NCBI GenBank assembly: GCA_014381585.1
Contig: JACNLH010000125.1
Location: 1-37,528 of the forward strand
Direction of reading: 5' to 3'
Source: Candidatus Sulfurimonas ponti
GTDB taxonomy: Bacteria; Campylobacterota; Campylobacteria; Campylobacterales; Sulfurimonadaceae
Length of the DNA stretch: 37,528 nucleotides
The translations under genes were made by a program, and so were the position numbers. The notes under the pieces were generated by a model. That model had not been told where the DNA came from. It made no database searches and worked only from the letters and a program-made list of their open reading frames with translations. Shown here one piece after another: positions 1-9,019 of this stretch (its first letter is position 1; each line of letters opens with the position of its first letter).

Positions 1-268
1 ACATTTTCTATGTTGTTTGTTTCCACGTATCTCCAATACTTTTCACAGTGATAAATACTTTATTATTTTTTCAAATTATATCTGAAAATATGGAATCTCA
101 TTATAAGTAATAAAGAAAAATCTTCGTAGTCAATTCGGCGAAAAACGAGTGAGATTTTTATGAACAATGAACTCCGAAGCGTCATTATTTTTAGCAAATA
201 AATTTGAAAATAGGTATAATCAAAAACTGAAAAACATCTATTGTTCACTGACAAAAGGAAAAAAGATA

Positions 269-595
269 ATGCTAAAACTATTGCTATTGCTTACTTTACT
301 TATAAATATCCATGCAGGTTCTCTAAAAAAAGCAGACCGCTATTTAAGACAAAACCAAACAGATAAAGCCATTGAATACTATCAAAAAGCTTGTAATGAA
401 GGTGTTACAGAAGGCTGTGATAAATACAATGAACTTCAAAGCCCGATTACAAAAGCATTCACACTTATCAGCCAAAGCAGAGGTGAAGAAGCCATGCCTT
501 ATCTTAAACAGGCTTGCCAGGAAGGTTTCTCCTGGGCTTGCACAATGTATGAATCCGCCACAGGAAAGTCTATTACTTCACCTACGCCTCCTTGA
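269..595 (+). CDS. Small exported protein with Sel1/TPR-like repeats
   Basis: In-frame ATG at 269 follows AAAGGAAAAAAG and starts a signal peptide (MLKLLLLLTLLINIHAG). Two repeats, AIEYYQKACNEGVTEGCDKY and AMPYLKQACQEGFSWACTMY, match the Sel1-like pattern. The 167 start of the ORF track looks too far upstream. Confidence 0.7.
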   Translation: MLKLLLLLTLLINIHAGSLKKADRYLRQNQTDKAIEYYQKACNEGVTEGCDKYNELQSPITKAFTLISQSRGEEAMPYLKQACQEGFSWACTMYESATGKSITSPTPP

Positions 596-639
596 TTAAA
601 TCCTAAAAAAAGCTTATAATAACTGCGGAGGCTGGAATT

Positions 640-1803
640 ATGAAAACAAAATCATTTTTAAAAAAACTTCAAAAACTTCAAAAGAAAAGTGATGTTGACT
701 CCATTCATGCTTTACGCATACATTGCAGAAAGATGCTTTCATTAATAAGTGCGGATGATCAGTTTTATACAGCTTTGAAAAAAATTATAAAATTGACAAA
801 TAAGATTAGAGATTTAGATGTTTTTTTACAAGAGTATCTTGATTCCCTTCCCAAAGAGCATCAAAATCAAATTGATTTGAAAAAGATACAAAAAGATACA
901 AATAAGAGTAGAAAAAAGCAAGTCTCCAAACTTCATGCATTTATAGCTTCCTTAGATGTTCCCAAATATATAGAACTCGAGAATAAGCAAAGTGATATGC
1001 TCCAAGATTACAATAGAGAAGCTCTGACACTAAACCAAACTCAGCTTCATAAATATAGAATTCACATAAAAAAAAGATTATATGTAGAATTAAATAATGA
1101 ATTTGCAGATGAAGAAAAGGTGAAAATTTTAACAAGTATAAAAGATTTACTAGGAACTATAAATGACAACTTCAATGCTTTAAAAAGATTAGATTCATTC
1201 AGCATAGACCATATATCCTTTGAACAAATATATGAATATACGCAGACACAGAATAAAGATTTATATGAAAAGTTTAAAAAACTGGATAAACAATACAGGG
1301 AAAAAGAAAGTATGAAAAAGTTATACATCATAAGACATGCAAAATCAAGTTGGAAAGACAGTTCCTTGGATGACTTTGATAGACCTCTAAATAAAAGAGG
1401 TCAAAAAGATGCACCGTTTATGGGGAAAAAATTAAAAGAAAAGCATATATTTCCAGATATCATAATCTCAAGCGCAGCACTTAGGGCAAAAACAACAGTT
1501 CAACTCATTGCAAAAGAGCTGGGCTATACTAAAGATATCTTATTTTCAAATGATATCTATGATTGTTCAAGTGATACACTTCATAAGATTTTAACTAAGA
1601 TGGATGATACTTATAAAACGGTTTTTTTATGCGGGCATAACCCTGAACTTAATATGCTTGTGGAAATGTACATAGATTTTGATGAAAATATTGTCACCTG
1701 CGGTATTGTAGAAATTGAATTTTCTTGTGAGAAATGGGCAGATATAAGTGCAGAAAATGCCAAACTTTTATCGTTTGAATATCCAAAAAAAATCTTCAAC
1801 TAA
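640..1803 (+). CDS. CHAD domain-SixA-type histidine phosphatase fusion
   Basis: GGAGG upstream. N-terminal CHAD motifs IHALRIHCRK and LHKYRIHIKKRLY; C-terminal LYIIRHAKSSWKD...DRPLNKRG...GHNPELN typical of SixA/RHG phosphatases. Confidence 0.8.
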   Translation: MKTKSFLKKLQKLQKKSDVDSIHALRIHCRKMLSLISADDQFYTALKKIIKLTNKIRDLDVFLQEYLDSLPKEHQNQIDLKKIQKDTNKSRKKQVSKLHAFIASLDVPKYIELENKQSDMLQDYNREALTLNQTQLHKYRIHIKKRLYVELNNEFADEEKVKILTSIKDLLGTINDNFNALKRLDSFSIDHISFEQIYEYTQTQNKDLYEKFKKLDKQYREKESMKKLYIIRHAKSSWKDSSLDDFDRPLNKRGQKDAPFMGKKLKEKHIFPDIIISSAALRAKTTVQLIAKELGYTKDILFSNDIYDCSSDTLHKILTKMDDTYKTVFLCGHNPELNMLVEMYIDFDENIVTCGIVEIEFSCEKWADISAENAKLLSFEYPKKIFN

Positions 1804-1863
1804 CGCTTACTCTTTACTAACACTCTATCGTTACAATACCACACTTCAAAATAAGGAAACAAA

Positions 1864-1998
1864 ATGAAAAAATTAATTACAATGGCATTATTGATGGGAG
1901 CTTTGGCTTCAAGTGCGTTTGCACACCACATGGCTGTATATGAAGATGCCGGAGTCAACATTCCCTCAAGCTCTCCACATTTAGACATGGTGTTTTAA
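1864..1998 (+). CDS. 44-aa putative exported peptide (MKKLITMALLMGALASSAFAHHMAVYEDAGVNIPSSSPHLDMVF)
   Basis: AAGGAAAC RBS, ATG at 1864, stop TAA at 1996-1998, clear signal peptide ending AFA, followed by a hairpin. Absent from the ORF track because of the length cutoff. Confidence 0.65.
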   Translation: MKKLITMALLMGALASSAFAHHMAVYEDAGVNIPSSSPHLDMVF

Positions 1999-2024
1999 GT
2001 CGCTTTAAAACCCATTCTCTCCTG

Positions 2025-2058
2025 AGCATGACATCTTTGCCTTGGAAGGTGTCATGCT
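2025..2058 (+). terminator. Probable hairpin terminator after the 44-aa peptide gene
   Basis: AGCATGACA ... TGTCATGCT inverted repeat followed by ATTTTA; short U tract. Confidence 0.5.
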
Positions 2059-2182
2059 ATTTTACATTCGATTATTCTCTCTAAGTTTTTTATTACAAAA
2101 ATTTGACAAATATCTCACAAACACACCTCTTATAAACAAGTAAAAACAATAGAAAAACAGCAATTTAGCTATAATTCCACTA

Positions 2183-4165
2183 ATGAAAAAAGAAGCACTA
2201 TTTAAAGTAAAATCAGAATATTCTCCAGCTGGAGACCAGCCCACCGCTATAAAAGAATTAAGTGATTCCATCAACAAAGGGAATCGTTATCAGACACTTG
2301 AAGGTGTTACCGGCAGCGGTAAAACCTACACTATGGCGAAAGTTATAGAAAAAACTCAGATGCCCACCATCATCATGACGCATAATAAAACTTTAGCCGC
2401 GCAGTTATATTCTGAATTTAGAAGTTTCTTTCCTGATGCACATGTTGAATATTTTGTATCGTACTATGATTATTATCAGCCGGAGGCTTACATTCCCCGT
2501 CAGGATCTGTTTATAGAAAAAGATTCAGCGATAAACGATGAACTTGAGAGAATGAGACTCTCTTCTACAGCCAATCTTCTTTCTTATGATGATGTTATTG
2601 TCATTGCTTCTGTATCTGCAAACTATGGTCTTGGAGATCCTGAGGAATACTTAAACATGGTTCAAGCTCTTGAAGTTGGAGATGAGATAAACCAGAAAAA
2701 ACTTCTGCTTCGTTTGGTTGAGATGGGCTACAGTCGAAACGATACATATTTTGACAGCGGGCATATCCGGGTGAATGGTGAAAGTTTAGATATTTATCCA
2801 CCCTACTTTGAACAAGAAGCTATCAGAGTTGAATTTTTTGGAGATGAGATAGAAGCTATTTACACTTTTGAAGTGATTGACAATAAAAAACTCGAAGAGC
2901 ATAAAAAATTCACTATCTATGCATGTTCACAATTCAGTGTCAGCCAAGAAAAAATGGCAGTGGCAATTAAGCGTATAGAAGATGAACTTGATGACAGACT
3001 CAAATACTTCACCGAAACCGGAAAACTCTTAGAATACCAAAGACTTAAACAAAGAGTTGAGTTCGACTTAGAGATGCTTCAAACCACCGGTATGTGCAAG
3101 GGGGTAGAAAACTACTCCCGTTTGCTTACAAATAAAAAACCCGGTGAAGCACCATTCACCTTACTAGACTATTTTACACAAAGAAATCAGGACTACTTAG
3201 TTATCGTTGATGAATCACATGTTTCACTTCCGCAATACAGAGGAATGTATGCAGGGGATCGGGCTAGAAAAGAAGTTCTTGTGGATTATGGGTTTAGACT
3301 TCCATCCGCTTTAGACAATCGTCCTTTAATGGCTGACGAGTATATCAACAAAGCACCTCATTACCTTTTTGTATCAGCAACACCCGCTCCTTACGAGCTG
3401 GAAATGTCAAGTGTGACTGCACACCAAATCATCCGTCCGACTGGTTTATTAGATCCTATTTTAGAGATAAAAACATCAGACAATCAGGTTGAAGACATAC
3501 ATGATGAAATAGTTAAAATTGCTGCTAAAAATGAAAGAATTCTCATCACTGTCCTTACAAAAAAAATGGCAGAAGCTCTTACTAAATATCTGGCAGATTT
3601 AGGGATTAAAGTCCAATATATGCATTCAGATATCGACACAATAGAGCGAAATCAAATCATTCGTGCGCTTCGTCAAGGTGTGTTTGATGTACTTATAGGA
3701 ATAAATCTGCTTCGTGAAGGATTGGATTTGCCGGAGGTTAGTTTAGTGGCTATTTTAGATGCAGATAAAGAGGGTTTTTTACGAAGCGAGACTGCCCTTA
3801 TTCAAACTATTGGCCGTGGTGCGAGAAATGCAAATGGCAGAGTCATCCTTTATGCGAATAAGATCACCAAATCTATGCAAAAAGCTATAGACACGACAAC
3901 TTCAAGAAGAAAGATCCAAGAAGAGCATAATAAAAAGCATGGTATCATTCCTACAACGACCATTCGTAAGCTTGATGAAAATCTAAAAGTGGAAGAATAT
4001 GGCGATATTTACCAAAAACATAAAAAACGCGATAAAATGCCGGCATCAGAAAAAAAAGCTATAACAAAAGAATTGATGCTTAAAATGAAGCAAGCAGCCA
4101 AAGAATTAAACTTCGAAGAAGCAGCCCGTCTTCGTGATGAAATACAAAAAATAAAACAGTTATAA
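2183..4165 (+). CDS. uvrB: Excinuclease ABC subunit B
   Basis: [12 protein letters not shown] Walker [31 protein letters not shown] and C-terminal UVR motif ([13 protein letters not shown]). Confidence 0.98.
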   Translation: MKKEALFKVKSEYSPAGDQPTAIKELSDSINKGNRYQTLEGVTGSGKTYTMAKVIEKTQMPTIIMTHNKTLAAQLYSEFRSFFPDAHVEYFVSYYDYYQPEAYIPRQDLFIEKDSAINDELERMRLSSTANLLSYDDVIVIASVSANYGLGDPEEYLNMVQALEVGDEINQKKLLLRLVEMGYSRNDTYFDSGHIRVNGESLDIYPPYFEQEAIRVEFFGDEIEAIYTFEVIDNKKLEEHKKFTIYACSQFSVSQEKMAVAIKRIEDELDDRLKYFTETGKLLEYQRLKQRVEFDLEMLQTTGMCKGVENYSRLLTNKKPGEAPFTLLDYFTQRNQDYLVIVDESHVSLPQYRGMYAGDRARKEVLVDYGFRLPSALDNRPLMADEYINKAPHYLFVSATPAPYELEMSSVTAHQIIRPTGLLDPILEIKTSDNQVEDIHDEIVKIAAKNERILITVLTKKMAEALTKYLADLGIKVQYMHSDIDTIERNQIIRALRQGVFDVLIGINLLREGLDLPEVSLVAILDADKEGFLRSETALIQTIGRGARNANGRVILYANKITKSMQKAIDTTTSRRKIQEEHNKKHGIIPTTTIRKLDENLKVEEYGDIYQKHKKRDKMPASEKKAITKELMLKMKQAAKELNFEEAARLRDEIQKIKQL

Positions 4166-4267
4166 CAAAAGGTGGGTAGTGCAAATCTAATTTTTTTCCG
4201 GCTATATTTTACAAGTAAAATATGCTCGTCAAAAAGATTTCCACTATCAAAAATTAAGGAGTGATTT

Positions 4268-4837
4268 TTGGAAGATACATTTAGTAATTTAGCAACATAC
4301 GGATATATAGGACTTTTCCTCTACTCTTTTGGCGGTGGCTTTGTAGCACTTCTTGGTGCCGGTGTTTTGTCTTATATGGGTAAAATGGATTTAAGCACCT
4401 CTATCGCTATTGCATTCACTGCCAATGCACTTGGGGATATTGCTTTATTTTATATGGCACGGTACCAAAAAAGTATGATGATGGAAGGATTACGTAAGCA
4501 CAGAAGAAAACTAGCGCTTGCTCATGTTATGATGAAAAAGTATGGTTCCTGGATTATCCTTATTCAAAAGTTTATATATGGTATCAAAACATTGATTCCT
4601 ATTGCGATAGGACTGACCAAATACGACTTCAAAAAGTTTGCGATCTTAAATATTTTCAGTGCTGCTGTTTGGGCTTTAGTTGTAGGTCTTGGTAGTTACT
4701 ACTCCGGAAAACCATTAATGGAACTTGCTGGACTTATCGGTGAGAAACCTTGGATAGCACCTGTGCTATTGGTAGTGTTTGGTGCTGCCTTATGGTTTTA
4801 TATGGAAACAGCGACGAAACGTAAGCCAAAGGCTTAG
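4268..4837 (+). CDS. DedA/VTT-domain family membrane protein
   Basis: TTG start after AAGGAGTG; multi-helix membrane protein with the DedA-like FIYGIKTLIPIAIGLTKYDFKKF...G..YYSG segment. Confidence 0.75.
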   Translation: MEDTFSNLATYGYIGLFLYSFGGGFVALLGAGVLSYMGKMDLSTSIAIAFTANALGDIALFYMARYQKSMMMEGLRKHRRKLALAHVMMKKYGSWIILIQKFIYGIKTLIPIAIGLTKYDFKKFAILNIFSAAVWALVVGLGSYYSGKPLMELAGLIGEKPWIAPVLLVVFGAALWFYMETATKRKPKA

Positions 4838-4861
4838 TGCATTTAAAAAATAAAAGTACTA

Positions 4862-5003
4862 TTGGCTCTATTTGAGTTTCGGTCGAAATTTTTATTCTAA
4901 AAATATTCCCTACACTCGAGCCAAAAGCAAGATTTATTGTAGATTGTGCAAAATATCCAACTAAGGCTAGACTAAAAGTCTGCCGTGTTGGATTTTTGTG
5001 CAA
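4862..5003. repeat. Two-hairpin structured intergenic element
   Basis: Hairpin 1: TTGGCTC (4862-4868) with GAGCCAA (4918-4924) plus inner TTTCGGTCGAAA. Hairpin 2: TTGTGCAAAATATCCAAC (4944-4961) with GTTGGATTTTTGTGCAA (4987-5003) plus inner GGCTAGAC/GTCTGCC. Confidence 0.5.
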
Positions 5004-5023
5004 GATGCGATAAAGATAAAATC

Positions 5024-6607
5024 TTAAGAACCTACGATTGGACCGAATGGTTCGTAGTCTGTATGTTCTCCATCTTGGTACTTTTTATAGTTTTCAATAA
5101 ACATCTCAGCTAACTCATCTCTGGTTTTATCAAATAACTCTTTATCTTTCCATGCATTACGAGGATTTAAAATCTCTGGTTTAATATCACCTAAAGTTTT
5201 TGGAACCTGAAGCCTGAATGTTTTTGTCACATCAAATTCAGAATTATTAATGCTTCCATCTAAGATGGCATTGATGCAGGCACGTGTATTTTTAATACTC
5301 ATACGTTTTCCAACACCATAAGCACCACCAGTCCAACCAGTGTTCACAAGGTATACATTCACACCATGCTCATCAATCTTTTCGCCAAGAAGTTTTGCAT
5401 ATACAGTTGGGTGAAGCGGTAAAAAAGCTTCACCAAAACAAGCTGAGAAAGTTGCAACAGGCTCAGTGATTCCACGCTCTGTTCCAGCCACCTTAGCAGT
5501 ATATCCACTTAAAAAGTAGTACATTGCCTGCTCTTTTGTAAGTTTAGAAACAGGAGGTAAGACACCAAAAGCATCCGCCGTTAAAAAGATGATGTTTTGT
5601 GGATGACCAGCCATCAGATCATGTTTATGATTATCAATATGCTCAATAGGGTAAGATACACGAGTGTTTTCTGTCTTAGAACCATCTTCGTAATCCACTT
5701 CACCTTCGCCATACATAACAACATTTTCTAGAAGTGCATTTGTTCTGATAGCATTATAAATCTCCGGTTCACTTTTACCATCAAGGTTGATTACTTTTGC
5801 ATAGCATCCACCTTCAAAGTTAAAGACTCCATAGTTATCCCAACCATGCTCATCATCACCGATAAGTGCACGATGCGGATCAGTTGAAAGAGTTGTTTTA
5901 CCAGTTCCGCTTAGACCGAAGAAAAGTGCAGTATCACCTTTTTCGCCAACATTTGCAGAACAATGCATCGCAAGCTTACCTTCTAATGGCAACCAGTAGT
6001 TCATCATTGAAAAAATTCCTTTTTTCATTTCCCCGCCATACCATGTGCCGCCGATGATTGCTATATTGTTTTCCACATCAAAAAGAACAAAAACTTCTGA
6101 ATTAAGACCATGCTCTTTCCATTTATCATTCACTGCTTTACAAGCATTTAAAACAACAAAATCAGATTTAAACACTTCTAATTCTGGAGCAGTGGGACGG
6201 ATAAACATATTTTTAACAAAATGAGACTGCCAAGCTATCTCTGAAACAAAACGAACTGATCTTTTTGAAGCGATAGATGAACCACAAAAAACATCTGTCA
6301 CATACAAATCTTTACCAGACAATTGCTCTTGTGCAACCACCAGAAGCTCTTCAAAAACTTCAGAAGAAACTTTTTTGTTGACATCACCCCAAGCGATGTA
6401 TTTATTCGATGGGTCACGATCAACAAAAAATTTATCTTTAGGACTACGTCCTGTGAATATTCCCGTATCAACTGCTGTAGCACCTTTTTTCGTTTCTTGC
6501 ACTTCACCGTTTTCAAGTTCATGCTTAATCAAGTCATCATAACTTAGGTTATGGAAAACCTGACCAACTTCTTTAAGTCCTAATGCTTCTAATTCAGTTA
6601 ATTTCAT
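5024..6607 (-). CDS. pckA: Phosphoenolpyruvate carboxykinase (ATP)
   Basis: [26 protein letters not shown] and [14 protein letters not shown] motifs; about 527 aa. Confidence 0.97.
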   Translation of the reverse strand: MKLTELEALGLKEVGQVFHNLSYDDLIKHELENGEVQETKKGATAVDTGIFTGRSPKDKFFVDRDPSNKYIAWGDVNKKVSSEVFEELLVVAQEQLSGKDLYVTDVFCGSSIASKRSVRFVSEIAWQSHFVKNMFIRPTAPELEVFKSDFVVLNACKAVNDKWKEHGLNSEVFVLFDVENNIAIIGGTWYGGEMKKGIFSMMNYWLPLEGKLAMHCSANVGEKGDTALFFGLSGTGKTTLSTDPHRALIGDDEHGWDNYGVFNFEGGCYAKVINLDGKSEPEIYNAIRTNALLENVVMYGEGEVDYEDGSKTENTRVSYPIEHIDNHKHDLMAGHPQNIIFLTADAFGVLPPVSKLTKEQAMYYFLSGYTAKVAGTERGITEPVATFSACFGEAFLPLHPTVYAKLLGEKIDEHGVNVYLVNTGWTGGAYGVGKRMSIKNTRACINAILDGSINNSEFDVTKTFRLQVPKTLGDIKPEILNPRNAWKDKELFDKTRDELAEMFIENYKKYQDGEHTDYEPFGPIVGS

Positions 6608-6742
6608 TATCTTCTCTCAAGAATATTTTTTAATGATGAAATTATACACTTAATAAACATAAATTAAATATAAAAATCATTCTTAGCCTAAAAAAATTAC
6701 AAAAAAATTACTTTAAGATTTTTTGGGTAATATTTCATCATT

Positions 6743-6817
6743 GCTCGATTAACTCAGTGGTAGAGTGTTTCCATGACATGGAAGTGGTCACTGGTTCGAA
6801 TCCAGTATTGAGCACCA
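6743..6817 (+). tRNA. tRNA-Val (anticodon GAC)
   Basis: Hand-folded cloverleaf: acceptor GCTCGAT/ATTGAGC, D stem ACTC/GAGT, anticodon arm TTTCC-ATGACAT-GGAAG, T arm ACTGG-TTCGAAT-CCAGT, encoded ACCA end. Confidence 0.92.
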
Positions 6818-6857
6818 TCCGTATCCACCTACACTACGGTCTTTTAAGAACTTTCAA

Positions 6858-7107
6858 TTATTTTTCATCATCTACGATTTCTTCAGAGTAACCTAAAAAG
6901 CATACTTAATGAACTATGCCTAAAAACGGCCGAAACCTCTTGCAGTGTATACATCCAGGACTTTATTGCCTGAACAGCGTAAGTATGTCTCGTATGTTTT
7001 AAATCTCTCATCGCTACTTTAGATTTTTTTATTAAAGCATACCATTCTAACACTCCCCGTTTAAGAGTAAAAAAATAATCAATTGCAAGAAAAGAAGATG
7101 ATAACAT
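6858..7107 (-). pseudogene. Decayed tyrosine recombinase (phage-type integrase) C-terminal remnant
   Basis: DLKHTRHTYAVQAI...TLQEVSAVFRHSSLSM resembles the (D)LRHTFA...VQ.LLGHSS.SMT catalytic region; the C-terminus (LGYSEEIVDDEK, stop at 6858) is recovered only after a frameshift. Confidence 0.6.
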
Positions 7108-7119
7108 TACAGCGCTAAA

Positions 7120-7419
7120 AATAGTTACTTAAGGAACCTGTATCTGGGAGTCAATCTAATAGGTAGTTTTATTATGGGAGTGCTCATTGCATATTTTATG
7201 TATACGACAATATTTTCACTTCATGCAAAATCATTTCTTTCAACCGGTCTTTTAGGAGCACTCACCACATACTCGACTTTTGCTATAGAAAGTTTTTTAT
7301 TGCTTCAACGTGGTCAAATATTTTTAGTATTTAGCAATATTACACTTAATGCCTTTGGCACTGTCCTTATGGCTAGTATGGGTTTTTACCTTAGTAAAAT
7401 TTTTATCAGATATTTTTGA
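7120..7419 (+). pseudogene. fluC: 5'-truncated fluoride channel FluC/CrcB
   Basis: VNLIGSFIMGVL ... STGLLGALTTYSTFAIESFLLLQRGQ matches CrcB motifs VN..GSF..G and G..GG.TT.STF..E. The conserved part begins before the first ATG at 7174, and the N-terminal helix/GTL region has no proper start. Confidence 0.65.
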
Positions 7420-7436
7420 TACACTGAGGAGTAAAT

Positions 7437-7793
7437 GTGAAAATTATCTTAGCTATATTCTTATTCTTATTGGTCCTCTTTTCATTTTTCCCTAAAGTCA
7501 GTGATGAAGAGATCTTACAAGCAAGAGAAGCTGTTAAAAACGGTGCACTTATAGTTGATGTCAGAACACCAAAAGAGTTTCAAATGGAACATGTTGATGG
7601 AGCTATAAACCTTCCCATTGAAGAGATCATGCAAAACAGGGTAAATCTTCCAAAAAATAAAGAACTCATTCTTTATTGTAGAACAGGTAGCCGTAGGAGT
7701 GCTAGTGCTCAAGTCCTCCAGAGAAAAGGCTGGACAGTTTATAATGTTGCCACACAAGAAGACTGGGAAAGAGAGATTAAGTTAGAAAAATAA
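7437..7793 (+). CDS. Rhodanese-like domain protein with N-terminal membrane/signal segment
   Basis: DVRTPKEFQMEHVDGAINLP and active-site CRTGSRR. Confidence 0.88.
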   Translation: MKIILAIFLFLLVLFSFFPKVSDEEILQAREAVKNGALIVDVRTPKEFQMEHVDGAINLPIEEIMQNRVNLPKNKELILYCRTGSRRSASAQVLQRKGWTVYNVATQEDWEREIKLEK

Positions 7794-7816
7794 CTGTGAC
7801 CATCAAATATGTTAGC

Positions 7817-8019
7817 TACACAACAGCACAATCCAATTAATGGCATATGCACTTGGCGGCCGCTACAAAATTAATACTAATCTTGAATTAGGTCTATCTG
7901 CAATATATATCGCTTACGAAGACAGAACAAGTACACAGTCAGGCCCGATTGGAGTGAGAGGAACACTTTCCGGTAAAGCTGGCTATGGTGTGACAACTGG
8001 TATATTTTACAAATTTTAA
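7817..8019 (+). pseudogene. C-terminal remnant of an outer-membrane beta-barrel protein, possibly FadL/OmpP1-like
   Basis: Frame opens after a TAG at about 7814-7816: LHNSTIQLMAYALGGRYKINTNLELGLSAIYIAYEDRTSTQSGPIGVRGTLSGKAGYGVTTGIFYKF, then stop. Terminal aromatic Phe fits a barrel C-terminus. No intact upstream gene. Confidence 0.5.
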
Positions 8020-8078
8020 CATCCCCTCAGCACTATTCTTGTATAATCCTGTATTAATTTTTCCCTAAAGGAATCCCT

Positions 8079-9005
8079 ATGCGTGGTTATAAAGTTTTTG
8101 CCGGTAGTGCCAGTATTGAGTTTGCAAAAGAAATTTGTCAAGTTCTAGATATTCCATTAGGCAACGCCGATACAAAAAGATTCAGTGATGGTGAGATCTC
8201 TGTGCAGATCGCAGAATCTGTTCGTGGTCGTGATGTTTTCATAGTCCAATCAACCGGTGCTCCATCAAATGACAACTTAATGGAACTGCTCATCATGACA
8301 GATGCATTAAAACGTTCATCCGCTTCAAGTATCACTGCTGTTGTTCCTTATTATGGTTATGCCAGACAAGATCGTAAAGCTGCTCCTCGTGTTCCAATTA
8401 CAGCTAAACTTGTTGCAAATATGTACGAAACTGCTGGTATAGATAGAGTTATCACTATCGACTTACATGCTGGTCAAATTCAAGGCTTTTTTGATATTCC
8501 TGTTGATAACCTTTATGGTTCAATCACATTTGAGCATTACATAAAAAGTAAGAACCTTAAAAATCCAATCATCGCTTCACCGGATATCGGTGGAGTTGCC
8601 CGTGCGAGATACTTTGCTAAACGTATGGGTTTAGAGATGGTTATCGTGGATAAACGTCGTGAAAAAGCGAATGAAGCTGAAGTTATGGGTATCATAGGGG
8701 ATGTTAAAGGCTACGATGTAATCATGATAGATGACATGGTGGACACTGCCGGAACTATGGTGAAAGCTGCAACTGCACTGAAAAATAAAGGTGCAACTTC
8801 TGTTATGGCATGTGCCACTCATGGAGTTCTTAGTGGAAAAGCATATGATAACCTGGACCATGGCGAGCTAGATGAGCTTATCATCACAAACACATTGGTT
8901 ACCAAACCACATAAAAATATTAAAGTCTTAACAGTGGCTCCTCTTTTTGCAGAAGTGATTCGTCGTGTTTACCACAACGAAAGTGTTAATGGTCTTTTTG
9001 AATAA
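8079..9005 (+). CDS. prs: Ribose-phosphate pyrophosphokinase
   Basis: VVPYYGYARQDRKAAPR and VIMIDDMVDTAGT PRPP-binding motif. Confidence 0.97.
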   Translation: MRGYKVFAGSASIEFAKEICQVLDIPLGNADTKRFSDGEISVQIAESVRGRDVFIVQSTGAPSNDNLMELLIMTDALKRSSASSITAVVPYYGYARQDRKAAPRVPITAKLVANMYETAGIDRVITIDLHAGQIQGFFDIPVDNLYGSITFEHYIKSKNLKNPIIASPDIGGVARARYFAKRMGLEMVIVDKRREKANEAEVMGIIGDVKGYDVIMIDDMVDTAGTMVKAATALKNKGATSVMACATHGVLSGKAYDNLDHGELDELIITNTLVTKPHKNIKVLTVAPLFAEVIRRVYHNESVNGLFE

Positions 9006-9019
9006 TCAGAGGTATATAA

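Noticed and set aside
63-254. 63-aa minus ORF at the window start
   Set aside because: AT-rich, no RBS or recognisable domain; likely random open frame.
4734-5003. 89-aa minus-strand ORF (MHKNPTRQTF...)
   Set aside because: It overlaps the dedA-like gene end and mostly translates the two inverted repeats; more likely a structured element than a protein.
7515-7757. 80-aa minus ORF opposite rhodanese
   Set aside because: The plus strand carries a clear rhodanese domain with CRTGSR active site.
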